The notes beneath the pieces were generated by a model that saw nothing but the letters and a program-made list of their open reading frames with translations, ran no database searches and was not told the origin of the DNA. From Streptomyces sp. Ru62 (GTDB lineage: Bacteria > Actinomycetota > Actinomycetes > Streptomycetales > Streptomycetaceae), in NCBI RefSeq assembly GCF_002920615.1, contig NZ_PQSU01000043.1:1-63456 (forward strand): 63,456 bases of DNA. The letters run 5' to 3'. Shown here piece by piece: positions 49,733 through 58,098 of this stretch (positions are counted from its first letter, which is position 1; each line of letters starts with the position of its first letter). The translations under genes and the position numbers were made by a program.

Positions 49733-50878
49733 ATGAGCACAGTGACCGAAGCAATCCCGACCCCGGGAGCCCTCAAGCGCCTCGCCGACGAGGGCGTGTC
49801 GATCTGGCTGGACGACCTGTCCCGCAAGCGGATCACCTCGGGCAGCCTCGCCGAGCTGGTGGCGAGCGGTAGCGCCGTCGGTGTCACCACCAACCCGTCC
49901 ATCTTCCAGGCCGCCATCGGCTCCGGTGAGGGCTACGAGGAGCAGCTGACCGACCTCGCCGTACGCGGCGTGACGGTCGACGAGGCCGTACGGATGATGA
50001 CGACCGCGGACGTGCGGGACGCCGCCGACATCCTGCGTCCCGTGTACGACGCCTCGGGCGGCCGTGACGGCCGGGTCTCCATCGAGGTCGACCCGCGCCT
50101 CGCCCACGAGACCGAGGCCACGGTCGCCGAGGCCAAGCAGCTCGCCTGGCTGGTGGACCGGCCCAACGTGATGATCAAGATACCGGCGACCAAGGCGGGT
50201 CTGCCGGCGATCACCGAGGTCATCGGTCTCGGCATCAGCGTCAACGTGACCCTGATCTTCTCCCTGGAGCGCTACCGCGAGGTCATGGCCGCCTACCTGG
50301 CCGGCCTGGAGAAGGCCCGCGAGCGGGGCATCGACCTGTCCACGATCCACTCGGTGGCGTCCTTCTTCGTCTCCCGCGTGGACAGCGAGATCGACAAGCG
50401 GCTGACCGCCCTCGGCACCGACGAGGCCCTCGGCCTCAAGGGCCGCGCGGCCCTCGCCAACGCCCGTCTCGCCTACGAGGCGTACGAGGAGGTCTTCGCG
50501 TCCGACCGCTGGCTGGCGCTCGCCGGGGACAAGGCGAACAAGCAGCGCCCGCTGTGGGCGTCCACCGGTGTGAAGGACCCCGCGTACAAGGACACTCTGT
50601 ACGTGGACGAGCTGGTCGCGCCGGGCACCGTCAACACCATGCCGGAGGCCACGCTGAACGCGGTCGCCGACCACGGCGAGATCACCGGGGACACGGTGAC
50701 CGGCGGCTATGCGCAGGCCCGCGCCGACCTGGCCGCCGTCGAGCGGCTCGGCATCTCCTACGACGAGGTCGTCCGGCAACTGGAGAACGAGGGTGTCGCC
50801 AAGTTCGAGGTGGCCTGGCAGGACCTTCTGGACGCCGTAGCGAAGTCCCTGAAGAGCAAGGGAGTTGACGCCCGATGA
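49733..50878 (+). CDS. tal: Transaldolase
   Basis: 381 residues, the long actinobacterial transaldolase form. Schiff-base lysine in VMIKIPAT (about 146), N-terminal SIWLDDLSRKRI, and GVTTNPSIFQAA. Moves dihydroxyacetone units between sedoheptulose-7-phosphate and glyceraldehyde-3-phosphate. AAAAAGAGAG precedes ATG 49733. The stop overlaps the zwf ATG (ATGA). Confidence 0.93.
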   Translation: MSTVTEAIPTPGALKRLADEGVSIWLDDLSRKRITSGSLAELVASGSAVGVTTNPSIFQAAIGSGEGYEEQLTDLAVRGVTVDEAVRMMTTADVRDAADILRPVYDASGGRDGRVSIEVDPRLAHETEATVAEAKQLAWLVDRPNVMIKIPATKAGLPAITEVIGLGISVNVTLIFSLERYREVMAAYLAGLEKARERGIDLSTIHSVASFFVSRVDSEIDKRLTALGTDEALGLKGRAALANARLAYEAYEEVFASDRWLALAGDKANKQRPLWASTGVKDPAYKDTLYVDELVAPGTVNTMPEATLNAVADHGEITGDTVTGGYAQARADLAAVERLGISYDEVVRQLENEGVAKFEVAWQDLLDAVAKSLKSKGVDAR

Positions 50879-52464
50879 CCGAGAACGCACCCGCCCAGGC
50901 GCCCGCACCCGAGGAGGTGCGCGTGCCGGTGGCCCCGGCCGCCGACTGGGTGAACCCGCTGCGGGACGCCCGGGACCGCCGGCTCCCCCGCATCGCCGGG
51001 CCGTCGGGCCTGGTCATCTTCGGGGTGACCGGCGACCTGTCCCGCAAGAAGCTGATGCCGGCCGTCTACGACCTGGCCAACCGCGGTCTGCTGCCGCCGG
51101 GCTTCTCCCTCGTCGGGTTCGCCCGCCGGGACTGGGCCGACCAGGACTTCGCGCAGGTCGTGCACGACGCCGTGAAGGAGCACGCCCGCACCCCCTTCCG
51201 CGAGGAGGTGTGGCAGCAGCTCGCCGAGGGCATGCGGTTCATCCCCGGCGACTTCGACGACGACACCGCCTTCAAGCAGCTGAAGGACGCCGTCGACGAG
51301 CTGGACTCCTCCCGGGGCACCGGCGGCAACTTCGCCTTCTACCTCTCGGTGCCGCCGAAGTTCTTCCCGAAGGTCGTGCAGCAGCTCAAGAAGCACGGGC
51401 TGGCCAGCCCGCCGAAGGGCTCCTGGCGGCGCGCGGTCATCGAGAAGCCGTTCGGGCACGACCTGGACAGCGCGCGCGAGCTGAACAAGATCGTGCACGA
51501 GGTGTTCGAACCGGACCAGGTGTTCCGCATCGACCACTACCTCGGCAAGGAGACCGTCCAGAACATCCTGGCGCTGCGCTTCGCCAACCAGATGTACGAG
51601 CCGATCTGGAACCGGTCGTACGTCGACCATGTGCAGATCACGATGGCGGAGGACATCGGCATCGGCGGCCGGGCCGGCTACTACGACGGCATCGGCGCCG
51701 CCCGGGACGTCATCCAGAACCACCTGCTCCAGCTCATGGCGCTGACCGCCATGGAGGAGCCGATCGCGTTCGACGCGGAGGCGCTGCTCACCGAGAAGCT
51801 GAAGGTGCTGAAGTCGGTGCGGCTGCCGGAGGACCTGGGCCGGCACACCGTGCGCGGCCAGTACGCGGCCGGCTGGCAGGGCGGCGAGAAGGTCGTCGGC
51901 TACCTCCAGGAGGACGGCATCGACCCCAAGTCGAAGACCGACACCTTCGCCGCGATCAAGCTGGGCATCGACAACCGCCGCTGGGCGGGCGTGCCGTTCT
52001 ACCTGCGCACCGGCAAGCGGCTCGGCCGCCGGGTCACCGAGATCGCGGTGGTCTTCAAGCGGGCCCCGCACTCGCCGTTCGACTCCACCGCCACCGAGGA
52101 GCTGGGGCAGAACGCGATCGTCATCCGCGTCCAGCCGGACGAGGGCATGACCGTGCGCTTCGGCTCGAAGGTGCCGGGGACGTCGATGGAGATCCGGGAC
52201 GTGTCGATGGACTTCGCCTACGGCGAGTCGTTCACCGAGTCGAGCCCGGAGGCGTACGAGCGGCTCATCCTGGACGTACTGCTCGGCGACGCCAACCTGT
52301 TCCCCCGTCACCAGGAAGTGGAGGAGTCCTGGAAGATCCTCGACCCGATCGAGGAGTACTGGGCGGCGCACGGCAGGCCGGCGCAGTACGCGTCGGGCAG
52401 CTGGGGACCGAGTGAAGCCGACGAGATGCTCGCACGAGACGGACGGAGCTGGCGCAGGCCATGA
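50875..52464 (+). CDS. zwf: Glucose-6-phosphate 1-dehydrogenase
   Basis: 529 residues. Makes NADPH and 6-phosphogluconolactone from glucose-6-phosphate. Cofactor loop FGVTGDLSRKKL (about 44-55) and active-site RIDHYLGKE (about 218-226). Overlaps tal and opcA by four bases on either side, so it is translationally coupled to its assembly factor OpcA. Confidence 0.95.
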   Translation: MTENAPAQAPAPEEVRVPVAPAADWVNPLRDARDRRLPRIAGPSGLVIFGVTGDLSRKKLMPAVYDLANRGLLPPGFSLVGFARRDWADQDFAQVVHDAVKEHARTPFREEVWQQLAEGMRFIPGDFDDDTAFKQLKDAVDELDSSRGTGGNFAFYLSVPPKFFPKVVQQLKKHGLASPPKGSWRRAVIEKPFGHDLDSARELNKIVHEVFEPDQVFRIDHYLGKETVQNILALRFANQMYEPIWNRSYVDHVQITMAEDIGIGGRAGYYDGIGAARDVIQNHLLQLMALTAMEEPIAFDAEALLTEKLKVLKSVRLPEDLGRHTVRGQYAAGWQGGEKVVGYLQEDGIDPKSKTDTFAAIKLGIDNRRWAGVPFYLRTGKRLGRRVTEIAVVFKRAPHSPFDSTATEELGQNAIVIRVQPDEGMTVRFGSKVPGTSMEIRDVSMDFAYGESFTESSPEAYERLILDVLLGDANLFPRHQEVEESWKILDPIEEYWAAHGRPAQYASGSWGPSEADEMLARDGRSWRRP

Positions 52465-53387
52465 AGATCGACCTGACCGACACCACGGCAAGCAAGATCA
52501 ACAAGGCGTTGGTGCAGGGTCGCCGCGCCATCGGGACGCCCGCCGTGGGCATGGTCCTGACGATGGTCATCGTCACGGACGAGGAGAACGCCTACGACTC
52601 GATCAAGGCGGCCGAGGAGGCCTCGCACGAGCACCCCTCGCGCACCCTGGTCGTCATCCGGAGGCAGGCCCGCACCCTGCGCGACCGCACCCACTCGCGG
52701 CTCGACGCCGAGGTGCGGGTCGGCTCCGAGGCCGGCACCGGCGAGACGGTGGTGCTGCGCACCTACGGCGAGGTGTCCGACCACGCCGACTCGGTGGTGC
52801 TGCCGCTGCTGCTGCCGGACGCCCCGGTGGTCGTGTGGTGGCCGGTGGACGCGCCCGAGGCGCCGTCCAAGGACCCGCTGGGCGCGCTCGCCCAGCGCCG
52901 GATCACCGACCTGTACGCCGTCGAGCGGCCGCTGGAGGTCCTGGACGCCCGGGCCCGCACCTACGCGCCCGGTGACACGGATCTCGCCTGGACCCGGCTG
53001 ACCCTGTGGCGGTCCATGCTGGCCGCGGCCCTGGACCAGGCCCGGGTGAAGGTGACCTCGGCCGCCGTCGAGGCCGAGGCCGACAACCCCAGCGCCGAGC
53101 TGCTCGCCCGCTGGCTCCAGGCCCGCCTGGGCGTCCCGGTGGACCGGGTGCACAGCGCCGGCCCGTTCGTGACGGCCGTACGCCTCGGCACCGCGAACGG
53201 CGAGATCGTCGTGGACCGCCCCGAGGGCCCGCTGGCCACGCTGACCCTGCCGGGCCAGCCGCCGCGCACCCTCGCCCTGAAGGTCCGCCCCACCTCCGAA
53301 CTCATCGCCGAGGAACTGCGCCGCCTCGACGCGGACGAGATGTACGCCATCGCCCTCCAGGGCGAGGGCACCAAGGAGAACGCCTGA
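52461..53387 (+). CDS. opcA: Glucose-6-phosphate dehydrogenase assembly protein
   Basis: 308 residues of the OpcA family, needed in cyanobacteria and actinobacteria for assembly or redox control of G6PDH. Conserved VVIRRQARTLRDRTHSRLD and VVVWWPVDAP regions. Follows zwf by ATGA overlap and is one base before pgi. Confidence 0.92.
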   Translation: MKIDLTDTTASKINKALVQGRRAIGTPAVGMVLTMVIVTDEENAYDSIKAAEEASHEHPSRTLVVIRRQARTLRDRTHSRLDAEVRVGSEAGTGETVVLRTYGEVSDHADSVVLPLLLPDAPVVVWWPVDAPEAPSKDPLGALAQRRITDLYAVERPLEVLDARARTYAPGDTDLAWTRLTLWRSMLAAALDQARVKVTSAAVEAEADNPSAELLARWLQARLGVPVDRVHSAGPFVTAVRLGTANGEIVVDRPEGPLATLTLPGQPPRTLALKVRPTSELIAEELRRLDADEMYAIALQGEGTKENA

Positions 53388-53388
53388 G

Positions 53389-55041
53389 ATGGCCGAGTAC
53401 CCCAAGCTCACCCACCGGCCCGAGTGGACGGCGCTGGCCGACCACCGCGCCCAGGGCCAGCCGCACCTGCGCGAGCTGTTCGCGGCGGACCCCGGCCGCG
53501 CCGAGCGGTACGTCGTGCGGGTCGGCGACCTGCACATCGACTACAGCAAGCAGCTGATCACCGACGAGACCCTGGCACTGCTCCAGGAACTCGCCACCGC
53601 CACCGGCGTGTTCGCGCTGCGGGACGCCATGTTCCGCGGTGAGAGGATCAACCTCACCGAGCGGCGGGCGGTGCTGCACACCGCGCTGCGCGCCCCCCGG
53701 GACGCGGTGGTCGAGGTCGACGGCGAGAACGTCGTGCCGAAGGTGCACGCCGTGCTCGACAAGATGGCCGGCTTCGCCGAGCGGGTCCGCTCCGGCGAGT
53801 GGACCGGTCACACCGGCCGGCGCATCAGGAACGTCGTCAACATCGGCATCGGCGGCTCCGACCTCGGCCCCGCGATGGCCTACGAGGCGCTGCGCCCGTA
53901 CACCGCACGGGAGTTGACGTTCCGGTTCGTGTCCAACGTGGACGGCTCCGACCTGCACGAGGCCACCCGCGACCTGGACCCGGCGGAAACGCTGTTCATC
54001 GTGGCGTCCAAGACGTTCACGACGATCGAGACGATCACCAACGCCACCTCCGCACGCTCCTGGCTGCTGAACGGCCTGGACGGCGACGAAAAGGCCGTGG
54101 CCAAGCACTTCGTGGCGCTGTCCACGAACGCGGAGAAGGTCACCGAGTTCGGCATCGACCCGGACAACATGTTCGAGTTCTGGGACTGGGTCGGCGGCCG
54201 GTACTCGTACGACTCCGCCATCGGCCTCTCCCTGATGATCGCCATCGGCCCGGACCGCTTCCGCGAGATGCTGGACGGCTTCCGGATCGTCGACGACCAC
54301 TTCCGCACCGCGCCCGCCGAGGCCAACGCCCCGCTGCTGCTGGGCCTGCTGGGCATCTGGTACGACAACTTCTTCGATGCCCAGACCCACGCGGTGCTGC
54401 CGTACTCGCACTACCTGTCGAAGTTCACCGCGTACCTCCAGCAGCTGGACATGGAGTCCAACGGCAAGTCGGTGCAGCGCGACGGCAACCCGGTGGAGTG
54501 GCAGACCGGCCCGGTCGTCTGGGGCACCCCGGGCACCAACGGGCAGCACGCCTACTACCAGTTGATCCACCAGGGCACCAAGCTCATCCCGGCCGACTTC
54601 ATCGGCTTCGCCCGCCCCATCGGCGAGCTGAGCGAGGAACTCAAGGCCCAGCACGACCTGTTGATGGCCAACTTCTTCGCCCAGACCCAGGCGCTCGCCT
54701 TCGGCAAGAGTGCCGAGGAGGTCCGCGCGGAGGGCGTGGCCGAGGAGCAGGTCGCGCACCGCACCTTCCGCGGCGACCACCCCACCACCACCATCCTCGC
54801 CACCGAGCTGACCCCGTCCGTCCTCGGCCAGCTCATCGCCCTCTACGAGCACAAGGTGTTCGTGCAGGGCGCGGTGTGGAACATCGACTCCTTCGACCAG
54901 TGGGGCGTGGAGCTGGGCAAGGTCCTCGCCAAGCGCGTCGAACCGGCCCTCACCGAAGGCGCGGACGTGCCGGGTCTCGACCCGTCCACCACGGCCCTCG
55001 TCGCCGCCTACCGCACTCTCAAGAACGCATCGGAGAACTGA
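53389..55041 (+). CDS. pgi: Glucose-6-phosphate isomerase
   Basis: 550 residues. Interconverts glucose-6-phosphate and fructose-6-phosphate. Signatures NIGIGGSDLGPAMAYEAL and WDWVGGRYSYDSAIGLSL, catalytic Glu in GTPGTNGQHAYYQ and HKVFVQGAVWNIDSFDQWGVELGK. Located between opcA and gnd, so the operon can recycle fructose-6-phosphate from transketolase back to G6P. Two bases separate it from gnd. Confidence 0.95.
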   Translation: MAEYPKLTHRPEWTALADHRAQGQPHLRELFAADPGRAERYVVRVGDLHIDYSKQLITDETLALLQELATATGVFALRDAMFRGERINLTERRAVLHTALRAPRDAVVEVDGENVVPKVHAVLDKMAGFAERVRSGEWTGHTGRRIRNVVNIGIGGSDLGPAMAYEALRPYTARELTFRFVSNVDGSDLHEATRDLDPAETLFIVASKTFTTIETITNATSARSWLLNGLDGDEKAVAKHFVALSTNAEKVTEFGIDPDNMFEFWDWVGGRYSYDSAIGLSLMIAIGPDRFREMLDGFRIVDDHFRTAPAEANAPLLLGLLGIWYDNFFDAQTHAVLPYSHYLSKFTAYLQQLDMESNGKSVQRDGNPVEWQTGPVVWGTPGTNGQHAYYQLIHQGTKLIPADFIGFARPIGELSEELKAQHDLLMANFFAQTQALAFGKSAEEVRAEGVAEEQVAHRTFRGDHPTTTILATELTPSVLGQLIALYEHKVFVQGAVWNIDSFDQWGVELGKVLAKRVEPALTEGADVPGLDPSTTALVAAYRTLKNASEN

Positions 55042-55043
55042 TC

Positions 55044-55922
55044 ATGCAGCTCGGTCTCATCGGTCTCGGCAAGATGGGCGGCAACATGCGCGAGCGGATC
55101 CGCCGCGCCGGCCACACCGTCATCGGCTACGACCGCAACCCTGAGGTCTCCGACGTCAAGAGCCTCGCCGAACTGGTCGAGAAGCTCGACGCCCCCCGCC
55201 ATGTGTGGGTGATGGTCCCGGCCGGCACGGCCACCCAGACCGTCATCGACGAACTCGGCGACCTGCTGTCCCCCGGCGACACGGTGATCGACGGCGGCAA
55301 CTCCCGCTGGACGGACGACGAGAAGCACGCCGCCGCGCTCGGCATCAAGGGCATCGGCTTCGTCGACGCCGGTGTCTCCGGTGGTGTGTGGGGCCTGGAG
55401 AACGGCTACGCGCTCATGGTCGGCGGCGACAAGGAGAACGTGGACCGGCTCCAGCCGATCTTCGACGCGCTGAAGCCGGAGGGCCCGTACGGCTACGTCC
55501 ACGCGGGCCGGGTCGGCGCCGGGCACTTCTCCAAGATGGTCCACAACGGCATCGAGTACGCCATGATGCAGGCCTACGCCGAGGGCTGGGAGCTGCTGGA
55601 GAAGGTGCACTCGGTGGAGAACGTCCGCGAGGTGTTCCGCTCCTGGCAGGAGGGCACGGTCATCCGTTCCTGGCTGCTGGACCTCGCGGTCAACGCCCTG
55701 GACGAGGACGAGCACCTGGAGAAGCTGCGCGGTTACGCGGAGGACTCCGGCGAGGGCCGCTGGACCGTCGAGGCGGCCATCGACAACGCCGTACCGCTCC
55801 CCGCGATCACCGCGTCCCTGTTCGCCCGGTTCGCCTCCCGGCAGGACGACTCCCCGCAGATGAAGATGATCGCCGCACTGCGCAACCAGTTCGGCGGCCA
55901 CGCGGTCGAGAAGAAGGACTGA
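55044..55922 (+). CDS. gnd: 6-phosphogluconate dehydrogenase, short (decarboxylating) form
   Basis: 292 residues, well short of the 470-residue dimeric enzyme; the short, usually tetrameric form occurs in actinobacteria and others and may prefer NAD. Cofactor motif GLIGLGKMGGNM, substrate loops VIDGGNSRW and DAGVSGGVWGLENG, and catalytic Lys in HFSKMVHNGIEYAMMQA. ATG 55044 lies two bases after pgi. It completes the oxidative branch except for the lactonase, which is absent from the operon. Confidence 0.92.
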   Translation: MQLGLIGLGKMGGNMRERIRRAGHTVIGYDRNPEVSDVKSLAELVEKLDAPRHVWVMVPAGTATQTVIDELGDLLSPGDTVIDGGNSRWTDDEKHAAALGIKGIGFVDAGVSGGVWGLENGYALMVGGDKENVDRLQPIFDALKPEGPYGYVHAGRVGAGHFSKMVHNGIEYAMMQAYAEGWELLEKVHSVENVREVFRSWQEGTVIRSWLLDLAVNALDEDEHLEKLRGYAEDSGEGRWTVEAAIDNAVPLPAITASLFARFASRQDDSPQMKMIAALRNQFGGHAVEKKD

Positions 55923-55928
55923 CCTGCC

Positions 55929-56516
55929 GTGGGGGACCTCCTGCTGGTCCGCCACGGTGAGACGGAGTGGAGCCTGTCGGGACAGCACACCAGCTTCACC
56001 GACCTGCCCCTCACGGAGCACGGCGAGGAACAGGCCAAGTCCCTCGCCCCGCTCCTCACCGGCCGGACCTACGCCCTGGCGCTCGCCAGCCCGCTGAGCC
56101 GCGCCCTGCGCACCGCCGAACTGGCGGGCATACCCGGGGTCGTACCCGATCCCGACCTGCACGAATGGGACTACGGCGGCTACGAGGGCGTCACCACCGC
56201 CGAGATCCACCGCACCCGGCCCGACTGGGACCTGTGGACGGACGGGGTGCCGCCCGGCCCGGAGGGACACCCGGGCGAGTCTCCGGAGGAGATCGGCGCC
56301 CGCGCCGACCGGGTCCTGGCCCGCCTGTCCCCGGCCCTCGCGCAGGGGGACGTGGTCCTCGTCGCCCACGCCCACTTCCTGCGCGTCCTCACCGCCCGCC
56401 GCCTGGGCCTGCCGCCCGCCGAGGGCCGGCTGTTCCAGCTCGCCACCGGCACGGTCAGCCGTCTGTCGACGGAACACGACCGCCCGGTGATCACGGAGTG
56501 GAACGTACGGCCGTAG
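55929..56516 (+). CDS. Histidine-phosphatase-family (phosphoglycerate-mutase-like) phosphatase
   Basis: 195 residues. Nucleophilic His in LVRHGETEW (RHG motif, His9), LASPLSRALRTAELA, and second His in VAHAHFLR. A broad sugar-phosphate or small-molecule phosphatase. GTG 55929 is six bases after gnd, so it is the last gene of the operon; it may remove a phosphate from a pathway intermediate or damage product. A perfect terminator follows. Confidence 0.9.
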   Translation: MGDLLLVRHGETEWSLSGQHTSFTDLPLTEHGEEQAKSLAPLLTGRTYALALASPLSRALRTAELAGIPGVVPDPDLHEWDYGGYEGVTTAEIHRTRPDWDLWTDGVPPGPEGHPGESPEEIGARADRVLARLSPALAQGDVVLVAHAHFLRVLTARRLGLPPAEGRLFQLATGTVSRLSTEHDRPVITEWNVRP

Positions 56517-56527
56517 CACCGCACAAC

Positions 56528-56571
56528 CGTGTGCCCCCGGTCCGCCGACAGTGGCGGACCGGGGGCACACG
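56528..56571. terminator. Operon terminator
   Basis: Perfect 19-bp stem 56528-56546 / 56553-56571 (CGTGTGCCCCCGGTCCGCC and its complement), GACAGT loop, twelve bases after the phosphatase stop. Confidence 0.9.
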
Positions 56572-56619
56572 TGCAACGCCCCGGCGGTCCGGGCGGATTG
56601 ACAGGTACCTGGCCCTCGG

Positions 56620-58098
56620 GTGAGAGTCCCGCTGGTGGAGATCAACGATCTGACGGCGGCCGAGGAACGGGTGTGGCGGGCGTTTCCGCGCGGGGAGGCC
56701 GTGGACTTCCGGGAGTCGCCCGGCGAGGACCCCGCCGACGGGTCCGGCTGGGGCGCCGGACGGACCGTGCGGGCCCAGGTGTTGCGCGCGCTGCTCCTCG
56801 GCGGACCGCGGCAGGAAGGGGAGACCGCCGCGCTCAGTCTCGCGGGCGCCCGGATCACGGGCCGGCTGGACCTTCAGTACGCCACCATCGACCATCCGGT
56901 GCGGCTGCGGCACTGCCACTTCGACGAGGCCCCGCGGTGCCACGCCGCCCGGCTGCGCGAGCTCAACCTCAGCGAGTCCGTCCTGCCCGGACTGGTCGCC
57001 CACGCCGTGCAGGTCGACGGTGTCATACGGCTGACCCGGGCCCGGTGCACCGGGATCGTGCGGCTGGGCGGCGCCCGGATCGCCGGCAGCCTGTACCTGG
57101 AGGGCGCCGAGGTGGCCGCGCCGGACGCGGCGGAGCCGGTGCTCCAGCTCAACCAGGCCGCGATCGGCGCCGACCTGTGGGCGCCGGGGCTGCGCACCCA
57201 GGGGCAGACACGGCTGAGCGGCGCGACCGTGGCCGGGTCGGTCAACCTCAGCGAGGCGCGGCTCGGCAACCCCGGGCACGACGCGCTGGAGGCGGAGACC
57301 TTCGCCGTCGGCGGCGACATGCTGGTTCGGTACGCGCAGGTGCGCGGCTCGACGGGCCTGCGCGGCGCCCGCATCGCCGGGCGCCTCGACCTGTCGTACA
57401 CCGCCCTCTCCCATCCGGGGGGTTCGGCGCTGCGGGCCAGCAGCACGACCATCGGCGAGCTCTGGCTGCGCAAGGGGCCGCCGATGGAGGGCGCCCTCAA
57501 CCTGCGCCGCGCGCAGATCGACGTCCTGTTCCTGGAACCGGAGTCGGCGCCCGGCGAGGTGCTCCTCAACCACCTGTCGTACACCTCCCTCGTCCCGCAC
57601 GAGCCCGCCGAGCGCCGCCTGCCCATGCTGGAGCGCGACCGCGACGGCTACACCCCGCACGCCTACGAGCAGCTGACGGCCGCCTACCGGCGCGTCGGCG
57701 ACGACCACGCGGCCCGGCTGGTGCAGCTCGCCAAGCAGCGCCGGCACCGCCGCACGCTCCCCTGGTACGGCCGGCTGTGGGGCCTGGTCCAGGACGTCAC
57801 CGTCGGCTACGGCTTCCGGCCGCTGCGCGCCGCCGGATGGCTGCTGTCGCTGCTCGCGCTCGGTTCCGTCGTCTTCGCGCTGCACCACCCCCGGCCGCTG
57901 AAGGCGGGCGAGGCACCGCCGTTCGACCCGGTGTTCTACACGCTCGACCTGCTGCTGCCGGTGATCTCCTTCGGGCAGGACTCCGCTTTCGCACCGCGCG
58001 GCGGCTGTCAGGTGCTCGCCTACGTCCTCGTCCTCACCGGCTGGATCCTGGCGACGACGGTGATCGCCGGCGTCACCCGCGCGGTCAGCCGCCAGTGA
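56620..58098 (+). CDS. Membrane protein with degenerate pentapeptide-like repeats
   Basis: 492 residues. The N-terminal 320 residues repeat blocks such as LSLAGARITGRLDLQYATI, LNLSESV, LGGARIAGSLYLEGA and LRGARIAGRLDLSYTAL: a solenoid of right-handed pentapeptide-like turns. The C-terminal part (about 400-492) has two or three hydrophobic helices separated by a polar loop (FYTLDLLLPVISFGQDSAF, then VLVLTGWILATTVIAG), reminiscent of a pore loop but not assigned to a channel family. Often labelled membrane-associated oxidoreductase, for which I see no cofactor site. GTG 56620 is the only reasonable start. Its end overlaps the convergent quiC-like gene by 14 bp. Confidence 0.7.
   Translation: MRVPLVEINDLTAAEERVWRAFPRGEAVDFRESPGEDPADGSGWGAGRTVRAQVLRALLLGGPRQEGETAALSLAGARITGRLDLQYATIDHPVRLRHCHFDEAPRCHAARLRELNLSESVLPGLVAHAVQVDGVIRLTRARCTGIVRLGGARIAGSLYLEGAEVAAPDAAEPVLQLNQAAIGADLWAPGLRTQGQTRLSGATVAGSVNLSEARLGNPGHDALEAETFAVGGDMLVRYAQVRGSTGLRGARIAGRLDLSYTALSHPGGSALRASSTTIGELWLRKGPPMEGALNLRRAQIDVLFLEPESAPGEVLLNHLSYTSLVPHEPAERRLPMLERDRDGYTPHAYEQLTAAYRRVGDDHAARLVQLAKQRRHRRTLPWYGRLWGLVQDVTVGYGFRPLRAAGWLLSLLALGSVVFALHHPRPLKAGEAPPFDPVFYTLDLLLPVISFGQDSAFAPRGGCQVLAYVLVLTGWILATTVIAGVTRAVSRQ

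Noticed and set aside
47543..50908. A 1121-codon minus-strand frame opposite tkt and tal
   Set aside because: Composition is Val/Gly/Arg/Leu-rich as expected of the antisense of GC-rich codons; no motif, and it lies opposite certain genes.
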